This document shows positions 11,767 to 24,300 of a stretch of 64,000 bases of DNA, piece by piece (within the stretch, counting starts at the first letter, position 1; each line of letters begins with the position of its first letter). The translations under genes were made by a program, and so were the position numbers. The notes under the pieces were generated by a model. The model did not search any database. It had not been told where the DNA came from and saw only the letters and a program-made list of their open reading frames with translations. Source of the DNA: Harpalus rubripes (taxonomy: Eukaryota; Arthropoda; Insecta; Coleoptera; Carabidae); NCBI GenBank assembly GCA_963082715.1, contig OY720456.1, positions 48,894,607 through 48,958,606 on the forward strand. The letters run 5' to 3'.

Positions 11767-11990
11767 GTGGCGTTATGAATCAGAATCCCTTCGCCCTTCT
11801 GAAATGTGGACTGCGGCCAGTAATGGCCAGCGTTAACGACGGGGTTCGATCCCTGTCAAGTGCTCTCGACCTTTGTGACACGACAGCACCCCACAAAATT
11901 GTTGATTAAGGGATAAGACGATGACAAAGATATTTGATATCTGGTAATTAATGCTGTATGAAAATAAATTCGGTGACAACCTTTTAAATC
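11767..11990 (+). mobile_element. Probable tRNA-derived SINE
   Basis: A perfect Pol III B box, GGTTCGATCCC, lies at 11843-11853. A weak A-box-like GTGGCGTTATG lies about 70 bp upstream, in locally GC-rich sequence. The downstream body is unrelated to tRNA. The spacing is slightly long for a canonical tRNA head. Confidence 0.45.
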
Positions 11991-12125
11991 TCAATGAGAC
12001 TTTGGTTGTTCTTCCATTAACAATTTAATTTTGTTTTTTATTCATATTTTGTTTATTTACAAATTGTAGTAAACGATTATATAAAAAAAAACGTAAGAAA
12101 TTATAGAATCTTTACAATCGAAATT

Positions 12126-13253
12126 TATGTATACCGTGTGTCTGTCTTAAAGGTGTACATAGGAGATTAACATGGGAAATCAGTTTTTTACAATTTCCTG
12201 CTCGCCTAATTATTTTAAGCAAAAACACGTTAAATAAAAGTTTTAGGGCATAAAATTCGGCATCTAAATCAATAAACAGAATTACCTTTCCATGCTTTGT
12301 AACGACAGAAATTAATTATAAAAATGTTGAAAATTACGTTGAAAATATCAACAGCCATGGAATTGAATAAAAAATAAATAAATGCTTGACGTTTTATCTG
12401 TCACAACGTAAGTAAATTTATTTGACGTTTCTTACAATTTGATGTTGTCTCTAGTTTTATTGTCTGAAATGATTAAAAAATGAACATTTATACGAATCAA
12501 GAGCTAAATTCGTGACAAAATTTGAAAAGACTGCTAATGTGTCTTCAAAAAATACACGTGAGCCGCGTAATCAGAATATAGAACGAGCAGAACATGCGTT
12601 ACTCTAAGAAAGAGTGTTAGGAATGATAAGTGTAGACCCCTTCTATAGTACCTACCCTCCTTGGTACCTACTAAGGTAGATGTATTGGAAATGAGTTGAG
12701 TACATAACAGCATCATACATAATTTTGTTACGCAATGTTGAATTTTTGATATATTCATATTATTTAAACAAAACTGTATTTTCTTAAATGAAGGATATTA
12801 AATGCCTTTAAATTCCGTATTGTTGTTGATATTATTTTATTAATCAACATTAACTATATCAATTGTATTTTCTTAACTTTATTAATTTTACTTTTCTATT
12901 ATTGCCATAATTAACGATATTTGTTCAAATCAAATTGTCAGAAACGTCAAATAAGTTAACTTACGTTGTGACAGATCACGTAACAGATAAAACGACAAGC
13001 ATTTATTTATTTTTTGTTCAATTCCATGGCTGTCGATATTTTCAAAGTTTTTTCGAAATTTTCAAATTTAATTTCTGTCGTTACAATGCATGGAAAGGCA
13101 ATTCTGTTTATTGATTTAGATGCAGGATTTTATGCTCTAAAACTTTTATTTGACGCATTTTTGCTTAAAATAATTAAGCGAGCAGGAAATTGCAAGAAAC
13201 TGATTTCCCATGTTCATCTCCTATGTACACCTTTAAGACAGACACACGGTATA
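12126..13253. mobile_element. 1.1-kb non-autonomous transposon with about 310-bp terminal inverted repeats
   Basis: Left arm 12126-12440, right arm 12938-13253. They share, in inverted orientation, the blocks TGTACATAGGAGATTAACATG, AATCAATAAACAGAATTAC and TTTGTAACGACAGAAATTA. These blocks also occur in the arms of the transposase-bearing element at 28783-30673, so this is a deleted relative. The centre (12441-12937) has no transposase remnant. Confidence 0.8.
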
Positions 13254-13437
13254 TTTGAACTTATATACGTTTGTGTACGTTTGATGAATGCATCTTGATT
13301 TTAGTCACTACTCAAGAATTTTATTTTGATTGTTATATATATATATATATTTGCAAAATCATTAAAAACGCTAATTTCACAAAAACTAGGGCGCGAAAAG
13401 CAATATTTATAGTAATTTTGGCATTTTTTCTGAAAAA

Positions 13438-13992
13438 ATCTGATGTGGTCAACACCAAACCTCCCGCTATTTAATTTTTATTAATTTAAATATGCATACT
13501 TTCATATTCAGTTTTTGCGGAAACTGTATTAAGATCCATTCCATATAACTATGGATCTTTTTACTATTTTCTTTTTAAAACGTTACTATTATTACTTTTA
13601 AATGATTAGTTCTTTGACAGTGAAATTTATCTGTCAGTTACATACATTTAAGATGTGAACTGTGTAACCAAGGAGTTTTGCTTGTTTAAAACGTAGGCTT
13701 CGGGATTAAAATTATAGATAATTTTATAAATTTATCCATAAAATATATAGAAAAAGTATTCATGCAAATCTGTAGAAAATTTGATATTCTTTAAGTTTTA
13801 TAATAATACAAATTTTGAAAAAATTACATTTGAGAGTATTTTTCTAAGAAAATCTATTTTGAGCTTCAAGTGCCATTTCCGGTTACCTGATATACACAAA
13901 ATTTAATGGTCTCTTCCCATATTAGAATAAGGTAGAAATACAAGGTTTCAAAATTTTCTGAATGATAGTATTTGAGTTAGAATGGATGATAC

Positions 13993-14048
<56 letters not shown>

Positions 14049-14098
14049 CACACAGACACACATACGCATGCACACATACATACATACACACACGCACG

Positions 14099-14139
<41 letters not shown>

Positions 14140-14170
14140 CACACAGACACACATACACATATACGCATGC

Positions 14171-14250
<80 letters not shown>

Positions 14251-14313
14251 CACACAGACACACATACACATATACGCATGCACACATACATAGATACACA
14301 CACGCACGTACAC

Positions 14314-14386
<73 letters not shown>

Positions 14387-14513
14387 TACCCATACACACA
14401 GACATCATAGTGAAAATGTTAAAATTGGATTATAGGAACCTTAAAATGCGGTCATTTATCAAAGTCTCGATATGCGATTTTTAGCACGGCCCCTATACCT
14501 CCCTTATTTTTTA
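13438..14513 (+). mobile_element. (CA)n-core repeat, subfamily B, copy 1
   Basis: Left end TCTGATGTGGTCAACACC with AAACCTCCCGC. The body contains TTCTTTGACAGTGA and ATCTGTCAGTTACATACATT. A long (CA)n core runs 13990-14400. After CATCATAGTGAAAATG comes the right end TATACCTCCC at about 14500, which is imperfect and lacks a clean closing hairpin arm. Confidence 0.7.
13988..14402. repeat. Long (CA)n microsatellite with repeated CATCACACAGACACAC interruptions
   Basis: A (CA)n tract with three copies of an interruption made of ATCACACAGACACACATAC then GCATGCACACATACATAC. The interruptions show that the tract grew partly by duplication of a segment of about 110 bp. Open frames here are artefacts. 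Confidence 0.9.
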
Positions 14514-15033
14514 TACCTATAAAATTAATGTAAACATCAAAGTTTTGTCAAAATAAGTTCTGTGTGTCAGGGTACGGTTCCATTAAAGTATTTTTAAAAA
14601 TTTGCTAGCAGAAAAGTCACATTTTTTACAAAAATTGCTTAAAAAACTAATAATCATTTTGGGGCGAAATGCCTGTATGTATAATTTATACAACCTCCCA
14701 AATTTCGTCAAATTGAGTTCTGTGCGTTAGCTTAACGTTACAATAAATTATTTTTTGAAAATGTGCATCGAAGAAATTATTTTAACAAGTACAATCTTTA
14801 AAATAGGTAAAATCTGACTTAATTTTGCAAAAATATATAAACTCCTGTTTCCGCGATCTAGTTTGTGTTTTTTTGTTATATATTAGCTCAGAAAAGACAT
14901 TCCAACAAAACATATTGTATTTTGAAAGGTGGTGCATATTCTAGAATAAATCAAAACAAAATAAAAAGAAAATATTCTTTAATTTAGAATAAAATAGTAA
15001 TATAATAATAATAATTATTGAACATCTAATAAA
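14514..15033. other. 3' flank of the F-box gene
   Basis: AT-rich, and contains two diverged copies of a block of about 165 bp (TCAAAATAAGTTCTGTGTGT near 14548 and TCAAATTGAGTTCTGTGCGT near 14708). It includes the 3' UTR of the gene ending at 15034. I see no clear AATAAA on the minus strand within the first 100 nt. Confidence 0.4.
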
Positions 15034-15380
15034 CTACAATCTATTATTTATCCTATTAGCCACTTTCTCGATGAATTCTAATCTTCGGTCTTCCGACACT
15101 TCAAAGTCGTAATTTGTTGGAAGAAACGACGGCCCTTCATCTGGCAGCGAAGTATTAAAATTAATCTTCAACTGAAAAGCTTTCTGCAATCTACTACTTC
15201 TTCTTAAATTGAAGCAAGGTCGTTTTTCACCAAAATACAGACAATGCTGCTTGAAGATTTCCAGAGGTGCATGCACCAAAGAACATTTCAACTCGACGGT
15301 GATTTCTAATTTGAAAAAATCGTGCTCGTCTGGAAATGGTTCTCGGTGTTCTAGTCTACGGACTTTGCAGTTGTAGCCGC
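15034..15380 (-). CDS. F-box gene, exon 5 and stop
   Basis: Acceptor CTTCTAG; it completes a split Gly codon and continues GYNCKVRRLEHREPFPDEHD. It ends KVANRINNRL and a TAG stop at 15034. The upstream part is longer than a simple ATG-to-stop reading would show. Confidence 0.8.
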
Positions 15381-18300
15381 CTAGAAGATATTAAACAAAG
15401 ATTATTACCTACTATAAAGGATAAATCAGAAAGATTCTTATTATTAATATTAATTATTGATTTTTTTGTTTGTTAACAGTAAAAACCTGGTGTGGCCAAC
15501 ACAATACCTTCCGTCATTTATAGCCAGTGGCGGCGCCAGGATATAAATTTGGGGTGGGCACAATCAAAAAAGGGTGGACACCATGGGGGGGGGGAGGTTA
15601 CAATAGATCATGCAAAGGTTAGCAGAAAAAGGCGCCGCAGGCAATTAATTGAAAGTTACATTTTTTCAAGCGATGTGAAGCTGCATGTTTTCTCGCTTTC
15701 ATGTACAAAAATAAATTGCTAAATCACATAAATACAATTGTGAAATTTTCATATGGCCCTATTAATTTTAGAACAAAATTAATTACAAATAATGTTCAGA
15801 ATTAAAAATAAAATTTTATTCACAAATTTTATAGATAAAAAAATTATTTGTATGTTGGTAGTGGGTGGGCACAAGACTTTTTAGGGTGGGCACGTGCCCA
15901 CCCTGGCCCCCCCTTAGCGCCGCAACTGTTTATAGCCCGAGTCACAAAAAAGATTTAGCTTAAGATTATCCTTATTTTTGGATTACCGAATTTTACTCTA
16001 ATTTTGGCAGTTTATTTCTTGAAATATAGTCTAATCTAATCCAAGTAACTACCTTTTTTGATAAAATGAAGATTAAATTTAAATACTGGGATAGAATAGA
16101 ATTCACTAATGCAAAAATAAGGATTGCCTTAAACTTTTTTGCGAATCGTTAAGTTTTATTAATCTAAATTCTATCTATTTACTTATACTGGAAACTGTAT
16201 TGAATTCCTTTCCTATTTATGATTAGTTCTTTGACAGTGACATTTATCTGTCAGTTACACACATTTGAATAACTGCGCAACGAAGGAGTTTTGTTTGTTT
16301 AAAGCATAGATAATTTTATAAATTTGTCCATAAAATATATAGAAAAAATCTGGTGTGGCCATCACAATACCTCCCGCCATTTACAGCCTGAGTCACAAAA
16401 AAGATTAAGTTAAGCCTTATTTTTAAATTAGCGAATTTTACTCTTATTTTGACAATTTATTTCTTAAAATGTAGTCTAATCAAATCCAAATAACTATCTT
16501 TTTTAAACCCCTCAACAGGATTAAATCCCAGTTACAGAGTGGGTTCACATTCACACACATCCATGCCTTAGTGGGATTCGAACCCAGAGCCCCGAGGGCA
16601 TTCATGACATGAGGCGTTGCTCTACACTGAGCCACCGAAGCTATAATAAAATGAAGATTAAATTTTAAATAACGGGATAGAATAGAATTCACTAACCCAA
16701 AAATGAGGATTAGCTTAAACATTTTTGTGAATCGTTAATTTTTATTAATCTAAATACACACCTACATATTTACTTATGCTGGAAACTGTATTGAATTCCT
16801 TTTCTATTGTTCTATTTACGTTTTTCGTTTTAAAACGTTACTAATATTATTTTGAAATGATTAATTCTTTGATAGTGACATTTATCTGTCAGTTACATAC
16901 ATTTGAATAACTGCGTTTTGTTTGTTTAAAGCGTAGGTTTCAATATTTTCTGAACGATAGTATTTGAGTTAAATTGGAGGGTCCACACATACACACATAC
17001 ATACACACATACACACATACACACAGACATCATCGTGAAAATGTTAAAATTGGATTCTAGGGACCTTAAAACGTGGTCATTTACCAAAATCTCGATATGC
17101 GATTTTTAACACGATCCCTATACCTTCCTTACCAAGGGTAGCGGGAAGTAAAAATTGCCATATTTTGCAAGAACATATGACACATAAATTTTCGTCGATT
17201 CAAAAAATTTCCGAGAACTTATGTGATAGTATGCAGAAATTCTCCTATACCTTCAAGGAGATCATGAAGTAAATTCTAAATTCCTAAAAAAAAGTACTTC
17301 GTTCTTTACCTGTGTTGCAATTTCCATAAAAGAATAATTCCTCGTCATGTTCTCCATAGCCATTGTACACACAATTAGCTGCTTTGGGCAAATCGAACAT
17401 TTCAAGTATCGAAAACGGTGTTGATCTAAACCAATGGATCAAATCTATTTGTTGAGCACCGTGCGTACTTAACAGCCGTCGTAATCTGAGGTACATTAAC
17501 CTTTGCTGTTCTTGCCAGCTTTTTGCATCTGGTTTTGATAACTGCTCCGTAGATAGGACTATGAACCAGGAGTCTGGGACTTCGTAACGCATCTAGAACA
17601 CGAAGGAAATGATAAGTATCTGTCTCGAATCTCGGGAATCGGGTTAGATTAAATATTTTAAATTTTAAATGGCACAAAAGTGACCCCTGTCATGCACGCT
17701 CCACGCCAGCAATGAGTGCCCGTGAGGTGACGCCTGGTAAACGCTCGCATAAATATGTGATCACCATTATTGAAATCTGCGTACAAAGCAGATTGGCACA
17801 CCCAGCAAACGGTAATATGCCGTGATGATATTTTTATTTAGTAATTTTTTTTTTAATTATTTCGAAAGAGGTGTGCTTAGGCAGGATTGTGTGGCGAGGA
17901 TGATTGTTTCGTAACTATTATTGTGGTCCGGTTGCGGTATTTCGCTACCAAAAATCGGTCACTTCAATATGTTGAAGGTGCATTCACAAATGAAAATTAG
18001 GTTTAAACTTTTTTCAATAAGGGCGAGTCGATGTTGAAATGGGATAAAACAAGATGTGTGTGAGGTATTAACGAAATTCTTCTTTTATTTGAAAGGTCCA
18101 TGTATGCCATTATGTATAGAATATAATATCCTTCAAATGTCCGCCGCGGCTTCTCACGGTGGCACGGATCCGAGTGGTCTAATTTTCAATGACTCTGCCG
18201 CATAGATCCGACTGAATTTGAGCGATGGCATTGGTAATGTTAACTTTAAGGGCATCCGTCGATTGCGGCTTATTAGCATAGACCTGCGACTTCAGGAAAC

Positions 18301-21300
18301 CCCACAAGAAAAAGTCTAGTGTGGTCAAATCGCACGATCTTGGTGGCGAATTCACGTCACCTCTGCGAGAGATAACCGTACCCTCAACTCGTTCATGCAG
18401 AAGGTCCATTGTGGCGTCCGCTGTGTGGCACGTAGCGCCGTCCTGCTGGAAAAACATGTCGTCTATCTCCATATCATCCAATTAGAGAAAAAAGAAATCT
18501 ATTATCATCGTTCTGTAGCGCTCGCCATTGACGGTGATGGCCTCACCAACGTCGTTTTTAAAAAAGTACGGACTAATGACGCCGCCGGCCCAAAATCCGC
18601 ACCAAACGGTAACTTTTTGTGGATGCATTCCGACCTGGTGAACCTCGTGTGGGTTGGTGTCGTCCCATATACGGCAATTGTGTTTATTAACATAGCCATT
18701 CATCCAAAAATGCGCCTCATCGCTAAAGATGATTCTTCGGCCAAAATTGGGGTACTCTTCCAAACGCTCCGAAGCCCAGTCAGCGAACAAACGGCGTTGT
18801 CTATTGTCATTAACTTTGAGCTCCTGGGTCAGTTGGATCTTGTACGGGTGTAGGCCAAGATTATTTACCGAACCGCTCGTTTCGAATTTGGCCACCAAAC
18901 GTTGGAGAGTCGACTTTGAAGGGCCACCGCGTCTGCCGTAAAATGGGCACAACGCGCGCAACGTTTTCACTAACGAGCATTCATTTTGATAATACAGTTT
19001 TATCATTTGGAAGTGCTGCTCAATCGTGTAACTTGCCATGGTGATTTGGCATCTGTGACAGAATAATAAACAACAGATTTGACAGACGCCACCAAAACAA
19101 CATCGCCGCCACAGCCTGCCAACATCGACCCGCCTTTATTGAAAAACACTTTAGATATATACACCCATCTTTATTTTGTATCCACTTGGTGGATTCGGCT
19201 TTTTAAACAAATGCGAGAAAAACATGGAGACTGCCATAACTTAATTGCTGAAATATAACCAATCAATAATGCCAAGCGAATGATAGTTTCACGGCGCACA
19301 GGTGTCTTGTTGAATATTGCTCCACCGATATTTTAATATTGTTTTTGAAGCATTTACACAGATATCTGTACATATCAAAACTAATTTTCAGGTAATTTAA
19401 ACTTACATTTATGAATGACTTACTTAAACCTGAACAAAAACCATAAACCTAATTTTCATTCGTGAATGCACCTTAAGAGTGAAGAATATTTGTTGTATGA
19501 TGTCAGGTTAGTAAGAATGTTGTTGAAAGAGAAAGTGATTATTTTTGTGGTTGATATTATTATTGTTTCGGGTTTGTACTAACCCACTAAGTGGGAAATG
19601 CGTGATTTTATGTATGGATGTATGTTATTTCTCACCTTTATATAGCAAGTCCCATTTTCATAATTTTCGGACAAAACTTCTCGATCAGCAAACATACAAC
19701 TATCCAAAATATCACAAATTTTGGCTCCAGAAACATAACAGTCACTGTTTATTTTGACTTCAGTGTGACGTTCAAAATGAAAAATAAAAGCTTTTACAGT
19801 TTTTATGAGAGCTTTTAACGGTTTTTGATATCGAGAGGCTACAGAAAATTCTCCATTTCTGTTATAGAGCCTAACGAAAATAGAATTGAAGAGATCCAGA
19901 ATTTTTGCAAAACAGTAACATAGTGGAACTTCAGAACGACGTTGGTAAAGGTAGCGAAGGATTGAAGCTTCCAACATTTTGTACTAAAAAGAAAATAAAT
20001 ATGAAATATTTTCACAAATATTACATTTGTTTGGTCGGTTGATACTTTCTTCAAACAAATTATAAATCCTATCCAAATTGTGAGAAATTTCTAGAAATTT
20101 CTTTTGATTATTTTATAGATTTTAATCTTACAAAATCTGTATATATTATTCAAGTATTCCGTCATTTAATATTGGGCTACATAGCCTTTATTACTAACAA
20201 CAGCTTTAATTCTATTAGACATTGCATATGCACTGGATTTGTACGAAGTTTTCCATATTGTGCCAAAAGTCAAGAATCTCAATAGATTTACAAAAATTTC
20301 TCACCATTTGTGTAAGTTTTATAATTTTTAGAAAATGTAAATCGACCATTATTGATAAATATATATACCTGTTGTATTATAATTTCGATACTTGCTAATA
20401 CTTGTATAACATTTTTGCGGGCTTGGTTTTCTGGTAAATTAATAATAAAATTATAAACGGACTCATTTAATTTTTCCAATTGTTTGGATATATCCAGAAA
20501 TTTTCTGAATAATAATTCATTCACGATGTCTTTAAAGAATTTTGATATCAGTTTCACAGATATAACTAAAATAAAATAATAAAATAAATTTGATTTTTTT
20601 AACAATGAAGTACGTATGAATAAAGATGTCACAATGCTGTAGGTAGAATGAGATACAGAGACATAAGGGAAAAGCAAAAACGAAATCCGTATTATAGATT
20701 TTATTAAAGTTTGGCGGAGATATCTGTGAAGGATGGACAAAAGACCTACAAAGGAAGTTTGAACAACAAACATAAAGAAAGAAGACAAAGAAAACCAATA
20801 ACAAATTGGAATATGAAGAAATGGAAGTAAAACCTGCACTAAAGATTATGGAAGCAAGACAGTTGAGTTGGTGAAGAAATCTTGAAATGAACGACAAAAT
20901 AACTGCGAAGGAAGTTTGGGCAGCCAAAATAAGAGAAAAGAGAGAACAAATAAAACCAAGACAAGCCTGGGATTGGAAGAACTAGGAATGACAACGATAC
21001 TAGACTTTATTGTAGAAAGACAGCTGAGTTTGTAGGGATATCTTTTAAGGACAGGCGATACGATAAGCGACGTGTGAAGGAAGTTAGAACAACAAACATA
21101 AAAAAGAAGACAAAGAAAACCAATAACAAATTGGACTGGGAAGAAATGGAAGCAAAACCTGCACTAAACTTTATGGAAAAAAGACAGTTGAGTTGGTGAA
21201 GAAATCTTGAAATGTACAGCAAAAGAACTGTGAAGGAAGTTTGAGCAGCCAAAATAAGAGAAAAGAAAGAACAAATAAAACCAAGAAAAGACTGGGATTG

Positions 21301-24300
21301 GCAGAATTAGGAAATGACAACGATACTAGATTTTATTGTAGAAAGACAGCTGAGTTTGTGGAGATATCTTTTAAGGACAGGCGATATGATAAGCGACGTG
21401 TGAAGGAAGTTAAGACAACAAACATAAAAAAGAAGACAAAGAAAACCAATAACAAACTGGAATGAGAAGAAATGGAAGCAAGACCTGCACTAAACTTTAT
21501 GGAAAAAAGACAGTTGAGTTGGTGAAGAAATCTTGAAATGAACAGCAAAAGAACTGTGAAGGAAGTTTGAGCAGCCAAAATAAGAGAAAAGAAAGAACAA
21601 ATAAAACCAAGAAAAGACTGGGATTGGAAGAATTAGGAAATGACAACGATACTAGATTTTATTGTAGAAAGACAGCTGAGTTTGTGGAGATATCTTTTAA
21701 GGACAGGCGATATGATAAGCGACGTGTGAATGAAGTTAGGACAACAAACATAAAAAAGAAGACAAAGAAAACCAATAACAAATTGGAATGGGAAGAAATG
21801 GAAGCAAAATCTGCACTAAACTTTATGGAAGAAAGATAGTTGAGTTGGTGAAGAAATCTTGAAATGAACGACAAAAGAACTTTGAAGGAAGTTTGAGCAG
21901 CCAAAATTAGACAAAAGAAAGAAAAAATAAAACCATGAAAAGTCTGAGATTGGAAGAACTAGGAATGACAACGATACTAGACTTTATTGTGGAAAGCCAG
22001 CTGAGTTTGTGGAGATATCTTTTAAGGACAGGCGATACGATAAGCGACGTGTGAAGGAAGTTAGGAGAACAAGCATAAAAAAGAAGACAAAGAAAACCAA
22101 TAACAAATTAGAATGGGAAGAAATGGAAGCAAAACCTGCACTATACTTTATGGAAGAAAGCCAGTTGAGTTGGTGAAGAAATCTTGAAAGGATGAACGAC
22201 AAAAGAACTGTGAAAGAAGTTTGGGAAGCCAAAATAAGAGAAAATAGAGAACAAATAAAACCAAGACAAGCCTGGGATTGGAAGAACTAGGAATGACAAC
22301 GATACTAGACTTTATTGTAGAAAGACAGCTGAGTTTGTGGGGATATCTTTTAAGGACAGGCGATACGATAAGCGACGTGTGAAGGAAGTTAGAACAACAA
22401 ACATAAAAAAGAAGACAAAGAAAACCAATAACAAATTGGACTGGGAAGAAATGGAAGCAAAACCTGCACTAAACTTTATGGAAGAAAGACAGTTGAGTTG
22501 GTGAAGAAATCTTAAAAGGATGAACGACAAAAGAACTGTGAAGGAAGTTTGGGCAGCCAAAATAAGAGAAAAGAGAGAACAAATAAAACCAAGAAAAGAC
22601 TGGGATTGGAAGAATTAGGAAATGACAACGATACTAGATTTTATTGTAGAAAGACAGCTGAGTTTGTGGAGATATCTTTTTAGGACAGGCGATATGATAA
22701 GCGACGTGTGAATGAAGTTAGGACAACAAACATAAAAAGAAGACAAAGAAAACCAATAACAAATTGGAATGAGAAGAAAACCTACACTACACAGTTGAGT
22801 TGATGAAGAAATCTTAAAAGGATGAACGACAATAGAACTGCAAAGGAAGTTTGGGCAGCCAAAATAAGAGAAAATAGGGAACAAATAAAACCAAGAAAAG
22901 CCTGGGATTGATAGAACTAGGAATGACAACGATACTTGACTTTATTGTGGAAAGACAGCTGAGTTTGTGCAGATATTTTGTAAGGACTATAAGAGACATG
23001 TGAAGGAAGTTGAATAAAAGAAAAGACAGGACAAATAAAACGAAGAACAGATATGAAATGGATGAATTAAGAACGAAACCGATACAAGACATTAGTAAGT
23101 AATGATAACTGTATTGGTACAGAGATTTTCAACAGATGAACAACAAGATAACTGCGAAAAAGATTTAAGGTACATTCACAAATGAAAATTAAGTTTATGG
23201 TTTTTGTTTAGTTTTAAGTAAGTCATTCATAAATGTAAGTTTAAATTACCTGAAAATTAGTTTTGAAATGTACAGACATCTGTGTAAATACTTCAAAAAC
23301 AAGATTAAAATATCGGTACAGCAGTACTCAACAAGACACCTGTGCGCCATGATATTGTCATTCGCTTGGCATTATTGGTTATATTCCAGCAATTAAGTAT
23401 TACAGTCTCCATGTGCTTCTCGCATTTGTTTAAAGCAAAATCCACCAAGTGGATAAATAAAGATGTGTGTATATATCTATATCATTTCAGACTCGTTCTC
23501 ACTGGTGAAGTTTGTGACGTCAAACTAAATCATAAACGTAAAGTTTGGACCTTGCAATGTTTAGCTGTATGATTTGGATTTAGAGACCCTAATTTCTGAA
23601 GTGTGAATGGGGTCATTACATAATATGCGGCCAAAGTCTTTAAATCTAAAGTATAAACCCTAAATCTAAACCTAATTTTCATTTGTGAATGCACCTTTAG
23701 ACTGCCAAAATAAAACAAAAAATACAAAGAAAACGAAGAACTGAATTAAGAACAAAACCAGTAATAGACTTTAATGAATAATAACAGTTGAATTGATTGA
23801 GATATTATGTAAGAAGAAATGACAGATTTGCAAACAAGGTTTGGACAGATAAAATAGAAAAGGGAGGACGAAGAAAACGAAGAACAAATTTGGAAGGGAA
23901 GAATTAAGAACGGAACCAATACTAGACTTTAATAAATAATGACAGCTGGATTGTTATAGATATCTTGCAAGAATGAACGACATGAGATTTGCGAAGCAAG
24001 TTTAGACAATGAAAAATTACGGGCAAGGCCAAAGGAAGACTGTTTTAGAATCGTGGAGAAAATACTGACAAAGACAGAAGATTCAGAGTAAGAAGCAGAA
24101 AATATAGAAAACTATATTAAAACAAAAAATTTGAACACTTACCTAGATCGGTGCAGGGTATCCACTGTAAAATCTGTTGTATATTTTCCGCTGGCAGATC
24201 GAGAATTTTCACAAAACTTTTGTAAGATGGTCCACGATTTAAACATCTTTTGTTTAGGCGGCGTCGTTTCGGATAAATATGAGATGGTGCCATATCAGAC

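Noticed and set aside
16573..16643. Possible tRNA gene on the minus strand
   Set aside because: A and B boxes are present but no acceptor stem closes and the sequence runs into an A-rich tail: a SINE.
18395..18853. 152-codon plus-strand frame
   Set aside because: Antisense to the mariner-like transposase pseudogene.
21007..22929. Repeated 81-82-residue hydrophobic frames on the minus strand (MAAQTSFTVLL...)
   Set aside because: They recur once per satellite unit and are the antisense of the decayed reverse-transcriptase tail; not a gene family.
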